Notes: a model not told the origin generated them from the letters alone. A stretch of 9,920 nucleotides of DNA from UBA1738 sp045577675 (GCA_045577675.1 JAZNIV010000041.1:1-9920); one strand, 5' to 3'. Positions 1 to 7,219 are shown, counted from the stretch's first letter. A program made the numbers and translations.

Positions 1-1022
1 TTTTAGTTCAGGTTGGAAGAACAGGAGCTGTAACACCTCTTGCTGTACTTGAGCCTGTTCACGTGGCCGGCACAACTGTTTCACGTGCAACTCTTCATAA
101 TCAGGACTATATTGACGAAAAAGATATAAGAATTGGTGATACTGTCGTAGTTCAGAAGGCAGGAGATATTATTCCGGAAATTCTTGAAGTGAAAAAAGAA
201 AAACGCACAGGTGGCGAAATACCTTTTTCTATGCCTGAAAAATGCCCTGTGTGCGGAGCAAATGTAGTACGCGAAGCTGATGAAGCAGCATTCAGATGCA
301 CAGGAGCAAGCTGTCCGGCGCAGATTACACGAAATATTATCCATTTTGTGTCGAGAAATGCAATGGATATTGACGGTTTGGGTCCGGCAATCATTAAACA
401 AATGTTAGAACGCAAATTAATTAAAAATGCAGCTGATTTATATTTTATAGAGGCATCAGATATAGAAGATATGGATAAGATGGGTAAAAAATCCGCTCGC
501 AATCTTATAACAGCAATAGAAAATTCCAAGCAAAACCAATTATCAAGACTTATTACGGCTTTAGGTATTCGCTTTATTGGTGCGAAAGCATCAAAGCTAT
601 TGGCAAAATACGCAAAAAATATGGACAACTTAATGTCTTTAACTGTAAGCGAGCTTACAACTATTGATGAAATAGGTGAAACAATGGCAGAAAGTGTCGT
701 AAAGTATTTTTCTGAGCCACAAAATGTGGAAATGATTGAAAAACTACGTCTGGCAGGGGTGAATTTTGAAGAAACGCTGGAAGAGAATCAGGATTTACGC
801 TTTAGCAATATGACTTTCGTGCTTACAGGAACACTTACTGAATTTACAAGAAGTGAAGCTACGGAAATAATAGAGAAATTTGGCGGAAAAGCATCGTCGA
901 GTGTTTCTAAAAAGACGACTTACGTTTTGGCCGGCGAAGAGGCAGGCAGTAAGCTTGATAAGGCTAATAAGCTTGGAATTAAAATAATTAATGAAACAGA
1001 ATTTAAGGAAATGATATCATGA
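1..1022 (+). CDS. ligA: NAD-dependent DNA ligase LigA, C-terminal part (5' end outside the window)
   Basis: LigA seals nicks in duplex DNA during replication and repair, using NAD+. Only the C-terminal part is present. The frame is open from base 3, and the first codons (VGRTGAVTPLAVLEPV, then AGTTVSRATLHN) are the conserved OB-fold segment, so the GTG at 63 is internal and not a start. Downstream come a four-cysteine zinc finger (Cys codons at 243, 252, 297 and 312), a helix-hairpin-helix region (about 350-760, with GLGPA, MGKKSA, LGIRFIGAKAS and IDEIGETMA signatures) and a terminal BRCT domain (about 800-1019, with FVLTGTL, FGGK and GSKLDKA). The adenylation domain and catalytic lysine lie upstream of the window. 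The last codons overlap the next gene by 4 bases (ATGA at 1019-1022), which implies coupled translation. The family assignment is certain. No damage is visible in the part seen. Confidence 0.98.
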   Translation, partial: LVQVGRTGAVTPLAVLEPVHVAGTTVSRATLHNQDYIDEKDIRIGDTVVVQKAGDIIPEILEVKKEKRTGGEIPFSMPEKCPVCGANVVREADEAAFRCTGASCPAQITRNIIHFVSRNAMDIDGLGPAIIKQMLERKLIKNAADLYFIEASDIEDMDKMGKKSARNLITAIENSKQNQLSRLITALGIRFIGAKASKLLAKYAKNMDNLMSLTVSELTTIDEIGETMAESVVKYFSEPQNVEMIEKLRLAGVNFEETLEENQDLRFSNMTFVLTGTLTEFTRSEATEIIEKFGGKASSSVSKKTTYVLAGEEAGSKLDKANKLGIKIINETEFKEMIS

Positions 1023-1714
1023 ATATTGTGATAGATTATAGGGCATCAACAAAAACGGTTGATGCTCTTAAAAATATGGGATATAAGGTTATTGTTACTC
1101 CACATATGAACACACTGTATAACACGATATGTGGTCACACGGATATTATGCTACATAAAATAAATAGTGATACTGTAATAACTGAGCCGTCTGTTTATGA
1201 TTATTTCGCAGAAAAGCTAAAAAATATAACCGTTTTAAAAGGAAATACAGTCTTAGATTCTAAATATCCTCATGACATTGCATATAATTGTGCAAGGGTT
1301 GGCAATAATATTTTTTGTAATGAAAAATTCACAGATAAAAAGATTTTAAATTATTATAGAGAGAATGGATATAATATTATAAATTCCAAACAGGGCTATG
1401 CAAAATGTTCAATTTGTATTGTTTCTGACAATGCAATCATAACATCAGATAAAAATATCTCAATGCTGGCTGAAAAGAATAAAATAGATGTACTTACAGT
1501 TAATGATGATAAAATAGCCCTGAAAGGATTTGAGCATGGATTTATTGGTGGTGCTACAGGTTTAATTTCGAAAGATATTTTAGCAGTAAACGGCGATATA
1601 AATTTACATTCAGATTGTGATAGAATAGTTGATTTTTGCTCTACATATAATATAAAAGTATTATCGCTGAATGATAATCAAATTACAGATATTGGTTCTT
1701 TAATAGTTATATAG
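1019..1714 (+). CDS. DUF6873-like protein with predicted GME (deiminase/amidinotransferase-like) fold, function unknown
   Basis: This is a 231-residue protein with no signal peptide and no membrane segment, so it is probably cytoplasmic. I recognise it, with moderate confidence, as a member of the clostridial DUF6873 group, which is described as having the guanidino-modifying-enzyme fold. Visible support is a set of repeated beta-alpha units plus family-like motifs: GHTDIMLHKI (39-48), KQGYAKCSICIVSDNAIITSD (124-144), HGFIGGATGLI (173-183), NGDINLHSD (191-199) and DIGSLI (224-229). His40/Asp42 and His197/Asp199 sit where such enzymes often keep polar active-site residues. No cysteine lies near the C-terminus, where GME enzymes carry their nucleophile, so it may be non-catalytic or use another residue such as Cys130. 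Its ATG overlaps the ligA stop, and translation probably depends on ligA. The role is unknown, and a repair function cannot be inferred from the coupling alone. Confidence 0.8.
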   Translation: MNIVIDYRASTKTVDALKNMGYKVIVTPHMNTLYNTICGHTDIMLHKINSDTVITEPSVYDYFAEKLKNITVLKGNTVLDSKYPHDIAYNCARVGNNIFCNEKFTDKKILNYYRENGYNIINSKQGYAKCSICIVSDNAIITSDKNISMLAEKNKIDVLTVNDDKIALKGFEHGFIGGATGLISKDILAVNGDINLHSDCDRIVDFCSTYNIKVLSLNDNQITDIGSLIVI

Positions 1715-1730
1715 ACGGAAAATACAATCT

Positions 1731-1760
1731 AAGTTATATAAAGAGCAATTTATCTAACTT
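1731..1760. other. AT-rich inverted repeat between the convergent genes
   Basis: Twelve-base arms at 1731-1742 (AAGTTATATAAA) and 1749-1760 (TTTATCTAACTT) pair with a single mismatch around a 6-base loop, GAGCAA. It lies 17 bases after the stop of the upstream plus-strand gene and 20 bases before the GC-rich terminator. It has no T-run on the plus side, so it is unlikely to be a terminator by itself. It may protect the 3' end of the mRNA. An AT-rich fold in an AT-rich region can arise by chance. Confidence 0.35.
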
Positions 1761-1780
1761 AAATTCTCCAAAGAAAAGGT

Positions 1781-1808
1781 TAGGGAGCGCACAGCGCTCC
1801 CTATTTTA
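1781..1808. terminator. Bidirectional rho-independent terminator
   Basis: A perfect 10-base stem (TAGGGAGCGC at 1781-1790, GCGCTCCCTA at 1794-1803) closes on a 3-base loop, ACA. On the plus strand it is followed by TTTTAATT, ending the ligA/DUF6873 unit. On the minus strand the hairpin is followed by ACCTTTTCTTT, which is less T-rich but adequate, and it lies 27 bases past the stop of the minus-strand hydrolase. One hairpin therefore plausibly ends both convergent transcripts. The stem is far more GC-rich than its surroundings. Confidence 0.85.
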
Positions 1809-1829
1809 ATTCCAATAATAGTCTTTATC

Positions 1830-3845
1830 TTAACCAATCATACTTTCCCCGAGCTTGTTTATAGTATAAGGAGCATCGTCCTCTATATATATTGACTTGG
1901 TGAGTCGAATATCTCTCGAAGATGCGCCGATGTAGATTTTATATTCGCCAGGCTCAGTTACCCAATTTTTCAAAATTACATTATAGTATCCAAGTTCACT
2001 GATATCAATGTTTAATGTAATTTTTTTGGTTTCTCCTGCTTCTAACATAATTTTTCTAAAGCCTTTTAGCTCTTTTACAGGTCTTACGACTGTAGAAACA
2101 GGATCGCCGGTATACAATTGAACAATCTCTGCACCTTTCACATCTCCTGTGTTTGTTAGCTTAAAGGATGCATGCAGCTGCTCCCCAATGCGGTTAACCT
2201 CAAGGTCACTATATTCAAATTTTGTATAGGACAAGCCATGTCCAAATGGATATACAATTTCTTCAGGATGAGCATCATAATATCTGTATCCTACAAAAAT
2301 CCTTTCCAGATATTCGACGGTGTATTCATTTCCCGGATACATTAAATCTGTACGAATCCTTGTAGGGAAAGTTTCTGAGAGTCTTCCTGAAGGATTAACA
2401 ACCCCACATAAAACATCTGCAATCGCACCGCCTGCACCTTCACCGCCAAGCCACATTTGAACGATTGAATGTACTCTGTCTTTCCAGTCACCTAAAATCA
2501 TCGCAGAGCCTGACTGTATTACTACAACTACCTTTTTCCCACTATTTACTGCTTCATTTATAAACATCTCATAATTTGGATTAAATTCGGCTGTTCTTCG
2601 GTCAAAATTTTCCGTATCCTCTGATTCCATAGCACCTATAAACATAACCACCAGATCAGTATCTTCTATAAACTTTGCAAATTCACCACATTTTGGCCAA
2701 AGCATTTCAGGTGAAAACGAGGTTTTTTTGTACGTTTCTAAATACTTAACCTCTACATCTGTTCCCAGTCTCTTGCAGAGCTCATCATAGGGAGATTCGA
2801 TGTATTCATCACAAACATTTACTTCAGCACTTCCCTGCCCGCTTATAAGCGGACTTGCTGCAAATTCACCAATAACTGCAATTTTCTTGTACTTTTCAGA
2901 GGTTATCGGAAGTGTGTTTTTCTCATTTTTCAACAATACTGTTCCTGCTGCTGCAACCTCACGTGCAATTTTGTGCTCTTCATTTCTGTCATAATTAACA
3001 TCCTTTTCTGTAGATGAGAGCATAAATTCAAGCATACGTCTTACTGCAGCATCAACATCCTCCATAGATATTTCACCGCTTTCAATTCCGGCTTTAATAT
3101 CATTTTCAATATTGACATTCTGCGGCATTTGTAGATCAAGCCCCGCCTTAAGTGCCTTTGACGGGTTGTGAACCGCACCCCAATCGGATATAACAAAGCC
3201 TTTATATCCCCACATATCTCTTAGAACCTCGGTGAGAAGAAATTTGTTTTCGGAGCACCATATTGAATGAAGCTTATTATATGCACACATAATACTTGCC
3301 GGAGATGATTTTTTTACTGCAATTTCAAAAGCTTTTAAATAAATTTCCATAAGTGTACGTATATCAACGTCGACACTTGTAGTAATTCGATATTTTTCCT
3401 GGTTATTTGCTGCATAATGCTTAAGGGATACCCCAACTCCGAGACTTTGCACGCCATTTATGTATGCTGCAGCCATTTCACCTGCAAGAACAGGATCCTC
3501 TGACATATATTCAAAGTTTCTGCCACACAAGATATGTCTTTTAATATTAACTCCGGGACCTAAAAGCATATCAACATCGTGATGTATACATTCTTTTGCA
3601 AGTGCTACACCCATTTTTTCGGTAAGCTCAACATCCCAGGTTGAACCAACAAGACACAGATTAGGAAATGACGTACAATTTTTATCATATTCCGTTCGTA
3701 AACCATGAGGTCCGTCGATAAGAGTTTTAGTTTTAATTCCTAATCGCCCAACCTCTGCAGTATCCATGCTCCCAGCACCTGTAAGCAATGAAGCTTTTTC
3801 TTCGAGCGTTAATGATGAAAGTATTTTTTCGATATTGTTTTTCAT
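1830..3845 (-). CDS. Family 3 glycoside hydrolase (beta-glucosidase-like), cytoplasmic
   Basis: A 671-residue retaining exo-glycosidase, most like GH3 beta-glucosidases. Three parts are visible. An N-terminal barrel (about 5-285) has IDGPHGLR (Asp44), GRNFE (Arg109), LKHYAANN (Lys142-His143) and the nucleophile motif VISDWG (Asp221). An alpha/beta sandwich (about 300-500) contains ENFDRR, whose Glu412 is the likely acid/base. A fibronectin III-like C-terminal domain (about 545-650) has VQLYTGDP, RPVKELKGF and GEYKIYIGASSRD. There is no PA14 insert and no signal peptide, so it should act on small oligosaccharides after uptake, although no transporter is nearby. I chose the ATG at 3845, which has GGAG 8 bases upstream. 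The longer frame from TTG 3911 is rejected because that TTG is the promoter -35 box. It is transcribed alone, with its own promoter and a shared terminator. Exact sugar specificity cannot be read from sequence. Confidence 0.95.
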   Translation of the reverse strand: MKNNIEKILSSLTLEEKASLLTGAGSMDTAEVGRLGIKTKTLIDGPHGLRTEYDKNCTSFPNLCLVGSTWDVELTEKMGVALAKECIHHDVDMLLGPGVNIKRHILCGRNFEYMSEDPVLAGEMAAAYINGVQSLGVGVSLKHYAANNQEKYRITTSVDVDIRTLMEIYLKAFEIAVKKSSPASIMCAYNKLHSIWCSENKFLLTEVLRDMWGYKGFVISDWGAVHNPSKALKAGLDLQMPQNVNIENDIKAGIESGEISMEDVDAAVRRMLEFMLSSTEKDVNYDRNEEHKIAREVAAAGTVLLKNEKNTLPITSEKYKKIAVIGEFAASPLISGQGSAEVNVCDEYIESPYDELCKRLGTDVEVKYLETYKKTSFSPEMLWPKCGEFAKFIEDTDLVVMFIGAMESEDTENFDRRTAEFNPNYEMFINEAVNSGKKVVVVIQSGSAMILGDWKDRVHSIVQMWLGGEGAGGAIADVLCGVVNPSGRLSETFPTRIRTDLMYPGNEYTVEYLERIFVGYRYYDAHPEEIVYPFGHGLSYTKFEYSDLEVNRIGEQLHASFKLTNTGDVKGAEIVQLYTGDPVSTVVRPVKELKGFRKIMLEAGETKKITLNIDISELGYYNVILKNWVTEPGEYKIYIGASSRDIRLTKSIYIEDDAPYTINKLGESMIG

Positions 3846-3853
3846 TATAGATT

Positions 3854-3857
3854 CTCC
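3854..3857 (-). promoter_or_regulatory. Ribosome binding site that fixes the GH3 start
   Basis: On the minus strand GGAG (in ACGGAGAAT) lies 8 bases before the ATG at 3845-3843, an ideal spacing. This decides the start in favour of the 671-residue protein over the 693-residue one. Confidence 0.85.
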
Positions 3858-3882
3858 GTTTGTATAAATTGTATTTTTATTT

Positions 3883-3911
3883 ATTATAACTGAAAAACAG
3901 TTATCTTTCAA
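3883..3911 (-). promoter_or_regulatory. Sigma-A promoter of the GH3 gene
   Basis: The -35 box TTGAAA (3911-3906, 5 of 6 to consensus), an exact 17-base spacer and a perfect -10 box TATAAT (3888-3883) face the GH3 gene. Transcription should start near 3876, leaving a leader of about 30 bases that carries the ribosome site. It has no extended -10 TG. This is one of the two best promoters in the window. Confidence 0.85.
3886..3904. promoter_or_regulatory. Candidate operator: perfect palindrome in the GH3 promoter spacer
   Basis: ATAACTG-TTTTT-CAGTTAT on the minus strand is a perfect 7+7 inverted repeat with a 5-base centre. It fills most of the -35/-10 spacer and covers the first three bases of the -10 box, so a bound protein would block RNA polymerase. 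A repressor site sensing the hydrolase's substrate is the natural reading. No regulator gene lies in the window, and I do not recognise the half-site as a known family motif. A hairpin role in RNA is unlikely, because it lies upstream of the predicted start of transcription. Confidence 0.55.
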
Positions 3912-4000
3912 GCCTTTTGAAGTAAAAATCTTTTTTTAATTTCTTCTTATCTCATAAGCTAATTTATACATAGTCTTCATAATTACCGGGAAATTGATTT

Positions 4001-4828
4001 TTATAAATTAAGCATACGCTCTATTATTTCCCGTTCTGTTAAAACCTCATCAATAATACCGTTTTTATTTTCTTTAAAAACAACATAATAATTACCTATA
4101 GCAAAGCTTTTTATAAGGTCTTTATAGCTTGTATTATCCTTTATTAAAAGCGTTTTGACTTTTTTTATTTGTTTCTTATCCTTTTCTTTATAGAACATCA
4201 ATTCTTTTGTAAAGTCCAGAAAGTATTTTTCTTTATTGGTAAATAAATTTCCGGTTAGGAATATGGATACGTATATGATTGAGAAATTAAATTTACTGAC
4301 TATTATAAGCTGGATTTCTATTAGGAGTAGAAAAACTATCAAGATTACTGATGATATTTTTAACATTTTCTTGGCAGCTGTATCCCCTACCCTTCTTGTC
4401 AAAACTTTTTTTAAAATCACCCCGCCGTCCATAGGTAAAATTGGAAGTAAATTAAAAAGAAAAAGACCTATATTATTATAGTAAAATATATTCCAATACG
4501 AACTTTTATTATAAAAAATCAAACCTATTATAGCTAAAATAATATTCATAAATGGTCCCGATAAATATAATAAAATTTCATCTGCAATGCTATAAACGAG
4601 GGTATTTTTTAGTTTGAGATTAACACCAAAAGCAAATAAAGTGATATGTGAAGGCTTTAATCCGATGAGAACTGCAGCCAACAAGTGTGCAAGTTCATGC
4701 AAAAAAACAGCGAAATAGCTGATTAAAATCACTTCAAGATTTCTATTTATATATCCAACGACAAATAATAATATAATGGTAAAATGTATATACAAAAATT
4801 TACTGATTTTTATCACAAAATCACCCAT
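4001..4828 (-). CDS. M50 intramembrane metalloprotease, SpoIVFB-like
   Basis: A polytopic membrane zinc protease of the site-2 protease class. HELAH (44-48) supplies the zinc-binding histidines and catalytic Glu45, and NLLPILPMDGG (126-136) supplies the third ligand, Asp134. Hydrophobic segments lie at about 10-27, 30-55, 84-106, 113-133, 158-177 and 181-196. After a lysine-rich linker, residues 222-275 resemble a single CBS-like domain, as in SpoIVFB, the sporulation protease that activates sigma-K in Bacillus. That makes SpoIVFB the best guess; a general M50B protease is the alternative. The start is uncertain. ATG 4828 has no ribosome site, while GTG 4816 (residue 5) follows GGGTGAT at 4826-4820 at good spacing and gives MIKISKF. 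It follows the SLH glycosidase by 24 bases on the same strand, but a hairpin with T6 intervenes. I see no clear terminator after it. Confidence 0.9.
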   Translation of the reverse strand: MGDFVIKISKFLYIHFTIILLFVVGYINRNLEVILISYFAVFLHELAHLLAAVLIGLKPSHITLFAFGVNLKLKNTLVYSIADEILLYLSGPFMNIILAIIGLIFYNKSSYWNIFYYNNIGLFLFNLLPILPMDGGVILKKVLTRRVGDTAAKKMLKISSVILIVFLLLIEIQLIIVSKFNFSIIYVSIFLTGNLFTNKEKYFLDFTKELMFYKEKDKKQIKKVKTLLIKDNTSYKDLIKSFAIGNYYVVFKENKNGIIDEVLTEREIIERMLNL

Positions 4829-4831
4829 ATT

Positions 4832-4839
4832 ATTGTATG
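4832..4839 (-). promoter_or_regulatory. Possible sigma-E-type -10 element ahead of the M50 gene
   Basis: CATACAAT on the minus strand matches the CATACANT -10 consensus of the mother-cell factor sigma-E, which drives spoIVFB in Bacillus. An ATA triplet, the -35 core of such promoters, lies 14 bases upstream (4856-4854), which may be a little short. Transcription would then start near the annotated ATG, favouring the downstream GTG 4816 with a very short leader. This rests on one 8-base match and is tentative. Confidence 0.35.
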
Positions 4840-4863
4840 AAAAAAGTGTGCATTATAGCACAC
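4840..4863 (-). terminator. Rho-independent terminator after the SLH glycosidase
   Basis: On the minus strand GTGTGC (4863-4858), loop TATAAT and GCACAC (4851-4846) form a perfect 6-base stem, followed directly by TTTTTT (4845-4840). The stem begins inside the last codons of the glycosidase gene, and its TAA stop lies in the loop. The stem is short, so termination may be partial and let some transcription into the protease gene. Confidence 0.6.
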
Positions 4864-7147
4864 CTTCATCACTGCTCATTTCAGGCATTTTATTGATCAT
4901 AGTTACTGCTTCAGCACGCGAGACAAAACCATTTGGTTTTATGGAATTATCCTCATAGCCATTTACAATACCATAAGAAACCATTGTAGTTATATATTGC
5001 CTTGCCCACTCTGGAATTTCATCACTGTCTGTAAATGTAATTTCTTCTTCTGCAAGTTTAAGGGTTCTGCCAAGAATTGTCATTGCCTCTGCTCGTGTCA
5101 GAGTATCTTGCGGTGCAAAATATATAAGCTCCCCATCCGCCTTTCCTGTTATTAATTTATTCTCAAAAACAGCGGCAACAAAGGGCTTTGCCCAGTCTGA
5201 TATTTTTGCACTATCTTCAAACTCAGAAATATCATAATCAACATAAGAATCGGTATCTATCCCTAAAAATCTACATACGATTACAGAAAATTCTTCACGC
5301 GTCATATTGTTATCAGGTTTAAAGAAAATACCATCATCTGTTTCATAACCACTTATAATTCCCTTTTCATTTACTGCTTTAATCATTTCTCTTGCCCAGT
5401 GATCTTGTATATCTTCAAATACTGTTTCAAAATTAACGGTAATCGGAATTTCTTTAACATACTCTCCTGCCTTTACGTTAAGGCTTCCCTTTCCTCCGTT
5501 CGAGGTTATTATAAGCTCATTATCTTCATTAATATACCCCAAATCATTTGTTATTTCAAGCTCAAAGCAATTATCTGATGTTTTCAGGTCGATATAATAG
5601 TGCTGTGCTGTAAAACTAAGCCCTATACGATCGCCTTTTTTCAAGGAAAGACTTGTAATTTCTTTATTATTTTCTTTATTATAAACATTTATATTTGTTG
5701 GACTTTCATATGTGTGATAGCTAGCACCACCTTCAATGTTTCCGTCAGTTACAGACAGAGTAAAATTCCCTGTGCCAACGGCAGTTAACATACCGGATTC
5801 TTTATCAAAATAGCTTTCTGTTCCGTCTATCGAGTAGGATAAGTTATCAGGAATATTCATTTTATAATATGCTGTATCTGCTGCTGCAGGGAATATTTCT
5901 TCTGAATATCCTGAAAGATAATGCTGTTCGAATGGATAAAGATATAAATGGCCTAATTCTCCGGTAGGCTTTTGACTGTTTTTAAGAAATATATAATTTG
6001 AACAGCTCCTTAAAGACCCGCCTGACGGCGAATTTAAGACAGCATTTTCATCAGTTCCCGGATATATACCGGAGATTGCTGTTGAGCCGCCTCCGTCCAA
6101 ATTTATTGCGTCAACACAACCAAGCTCCTTCATTCTTTTTGCAAGCGTTTTTAGCTGCACACCATAGCTGTATGGCTTTTGCCTTCCATCAATAACATAA
6201 AAGATAACGTTTCCGCTTTCAGTTATACCTACAGCTGTTCTCGGTGCAGCCCCTGTCTGAAAGTCACTTTGTACCTCACCATTTTTGACTAAGGTTTCAC
6301 CTACACTGCCAAGACCTGACTCTGCTGTTTCCCAAAGCTCGGCATCGGAAGTTGAGTTATTCGTAATCACTACCTCATCGCCTACATGGAGGCTGTTTAA
6401 CGCCTCATAAAGTTCAGGTTTTCCGGTTTCATTTAGTGTCAGAACAATTTTATCAGAGGGGATTTTAATAGAACCCTCATAATTAAATTTTTCTTCAACT
6501 ACAGCGGTTATTTTTTTACCTATGGATAGTTCTCCATCTATATTTCCTAAAATAATATTTAGTGCTGCGACATCGGTATGTGTGTTTATATCAAAATCAG
6601 TGGTATAGAGATTAATAATATCCATATTGGGTTGATTATATTTATTTATGTGCCCTATATCAATTTCTGTTTCTTTAAAAGTAAGCTTTGTTTCTATTGC
6701 AAGTGGAGCTATAAATGCATTTCCGTCACCTGTAAAACCAATTGTTTGATATGTTTCGGTATCTTTTGATATAATTTTTCCGTTTGATAAAACATGTCCC
6801 ATTGGAAGGCCTGTTTCCCACGAGAAATATGATGCATTAATACCAATAAGCGGAACCATATCATTATCTTTCATATATTGCTCAACCTGTTTAATTGTTT
6901 TCAACCCCCATAGGCTTTGTCCGTTTATTACCATAGGTATAACATTTTCGTTAGGCGTATACTCTGCATAGTATTCTGCTTGTTTACCTACTCCCTCCTG
7001 CTCGGATAAAAATGTATTTTTATAAAAATCTGTACCATTTGCTATTTCGTGGGACCAGCTTGTTATTACGCTTCCTAAAACAGACGCATAAGCAGGTTGG
7101 GATAACATTAAGATTGATAAAATTACTGAAATTACTCTTTTATTCAT
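4853..7147 (-). CDS. Secreted phosphodiester glycosidase (NAGPA domain) with three SLH domains
   Basis: A 764-residue exported protein. A signal peptide (about 1-21, MNKRV then a hydrophobic stretch ending AYA-S) leads to the surface. Residues about 70-390 form a phosphodiester glycosidase domain, the family of human GlcNAc-1-phosphodiester N-acetylglucosaminidase, marked by INASYFSW (103-110), APRTAVGI (301-308) and INLDGGGSTAI (348-358). Residues about 395-575 look beta-rich and Ig-like, and I cannot assign them. Three SLH repeats close the protein (about 577-628, 643-696 and 705-753, with TREE, TRAE and SRAE cores) and should hold it to a pyruvylated secondary cell-wall polymer. It probably cleaves sugar-phosphate diester bonds in envelope glycans, but the substrate is not known. 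The start is supported by GAGGT 9 bases upstream. It has its own promoter and a terminator overlapping its stop. Confidence 0.95.
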   Translation of the reverse strand: MNKRVISVILSILMLSQPAYASVLGSVITSWSHEIANGTDFYKNTFLSEQEGVGKQAEYYAEYTPNENVIPMVINGQSLWGLKTIKQVEQYMKDNDMVPLIGINASYFSWETGLPMGHVLSNGKIISKDTETYQTIGFTGDGNAFIAPLAIETKLTFKETEIDIGHINKYNQPNMDIINLYTTDFDINTHTDVAALNIILGNIDGELSIGKKITAVVEEKFNYEGSIKIPSDKIVLTLNETGKPELYEALNSLHVGDEVVITNNSTSDAELWETAESGLGSVGETLVKNGEVQSDFQTGAAPRTAVGITESGNVIFYVIDGRQKPYSYGVQLKTLAKRMKELGCVDAINLDGGGSTAISGIYPGTDENAVLNSPSGGSLRSCSNYIFLKNSQKPTGELGHLYLYPFEQHYLSGYSEEIFPAAADTAYYKMNIPDNLSYSIDGTESYFDKESGMLTAVGTGNFTLSVTDGNIEGGASYHTYESPTNINVYNKENNKEITSLSLKKGDRIGLSFTAQHYYIDLKTSDNCFELEITNDLGYINEDNELIITSNGGKGSLNVKAGEYVKEIPITVNFETVFEDIQDHWAREMIKAVNEKGIISGYETDDGIFFKPDNNMTREEFSVIVCRFLGIDTDSYVDYDISEFEDSAKISDWAKPFVAAVFENKLITGKADGELIYFAPQDTLTRAEAMTILGRTLKLAEEEITFTDSDEIPEWARQYITTMVSYGIVNGYEDNSIKPNGFVSRAEAVTMINKMPEMSSDEGVL

Positions 7148-7176
7148 ATATAACTACCTCATTTCATATACAAATA

Positions 7177-7205
7177 ATTATACTTTATAACAGAAGAAAT
7201 GTAAA
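7177..7205 (-). promoter_or_regulatory. Sigma-A promoter of the SLH glycosidase
   Basis: TTTACA (7205-7200, 5 of 6), a 17-base spacer and a perfect TATAAT (7182-7177) point at the glycosidase. The start of transcription should be near 7170, giving a leader of roughly 22 bases that holds the GAGGT ribosome site. No palindrome is seen in this spacer, unlike the GH3 promoter. Confidence 0.85.
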
Positions 7206-7219
7206 GTGTAAATTTATTG

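Noticed and set aside
152..628. Minus-strand open frame of 158 residues across ligA
   Set aside because: It lies opposite the conserved ligase zinc finger and HhH region, and the protein has no recognisable motif.
63..1022. A 319-residue LigA starting at GTG 63
   Set aside because: The frame is open back to base 3 and the upstream codons encode conserved OB-fold residues, so the gene is cut by the window edge and GTG 63 is an internal valine.
2800..2994. Plus-strand open frame inside the GH3 gene
   Set aside because: It has no ribosome site or family features, and it lies opposite the conserved GH3 coding sequence.
3915..3948. AT-rich dyad (GAAG...CTTC around A-run and T-run) as a terminator for the M50 gene
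   Set aside because: The pairing is almost all A-T with gaps, it sits over 50 bases from the stop, and no proper T-run follows.
4236..4481. Plus-strand open frame inside the M50 gene
   Set aside because: It is opposite the protease's catalytic NLLP-DGG region and membrane segments. The composition is a shadow of hydrophobic codons.
4852..4880. TATAAT at 4857-4852 as a sigma-A promoter for the M50 gene
   Set aside because: The hexamer 17 bases upstream (AATGAG) has no match to TTGACA, and the TATAAT is the loop of a terminator hairpin.
1830..7147. The GH3, M50 and SLH genes as one operon or a glycan-use locus
   Set aside because: GH3 and the SLH glycosidase each have their own strong promoter, a hairpin separates SLH from M50, and no transporter or regulator is present.
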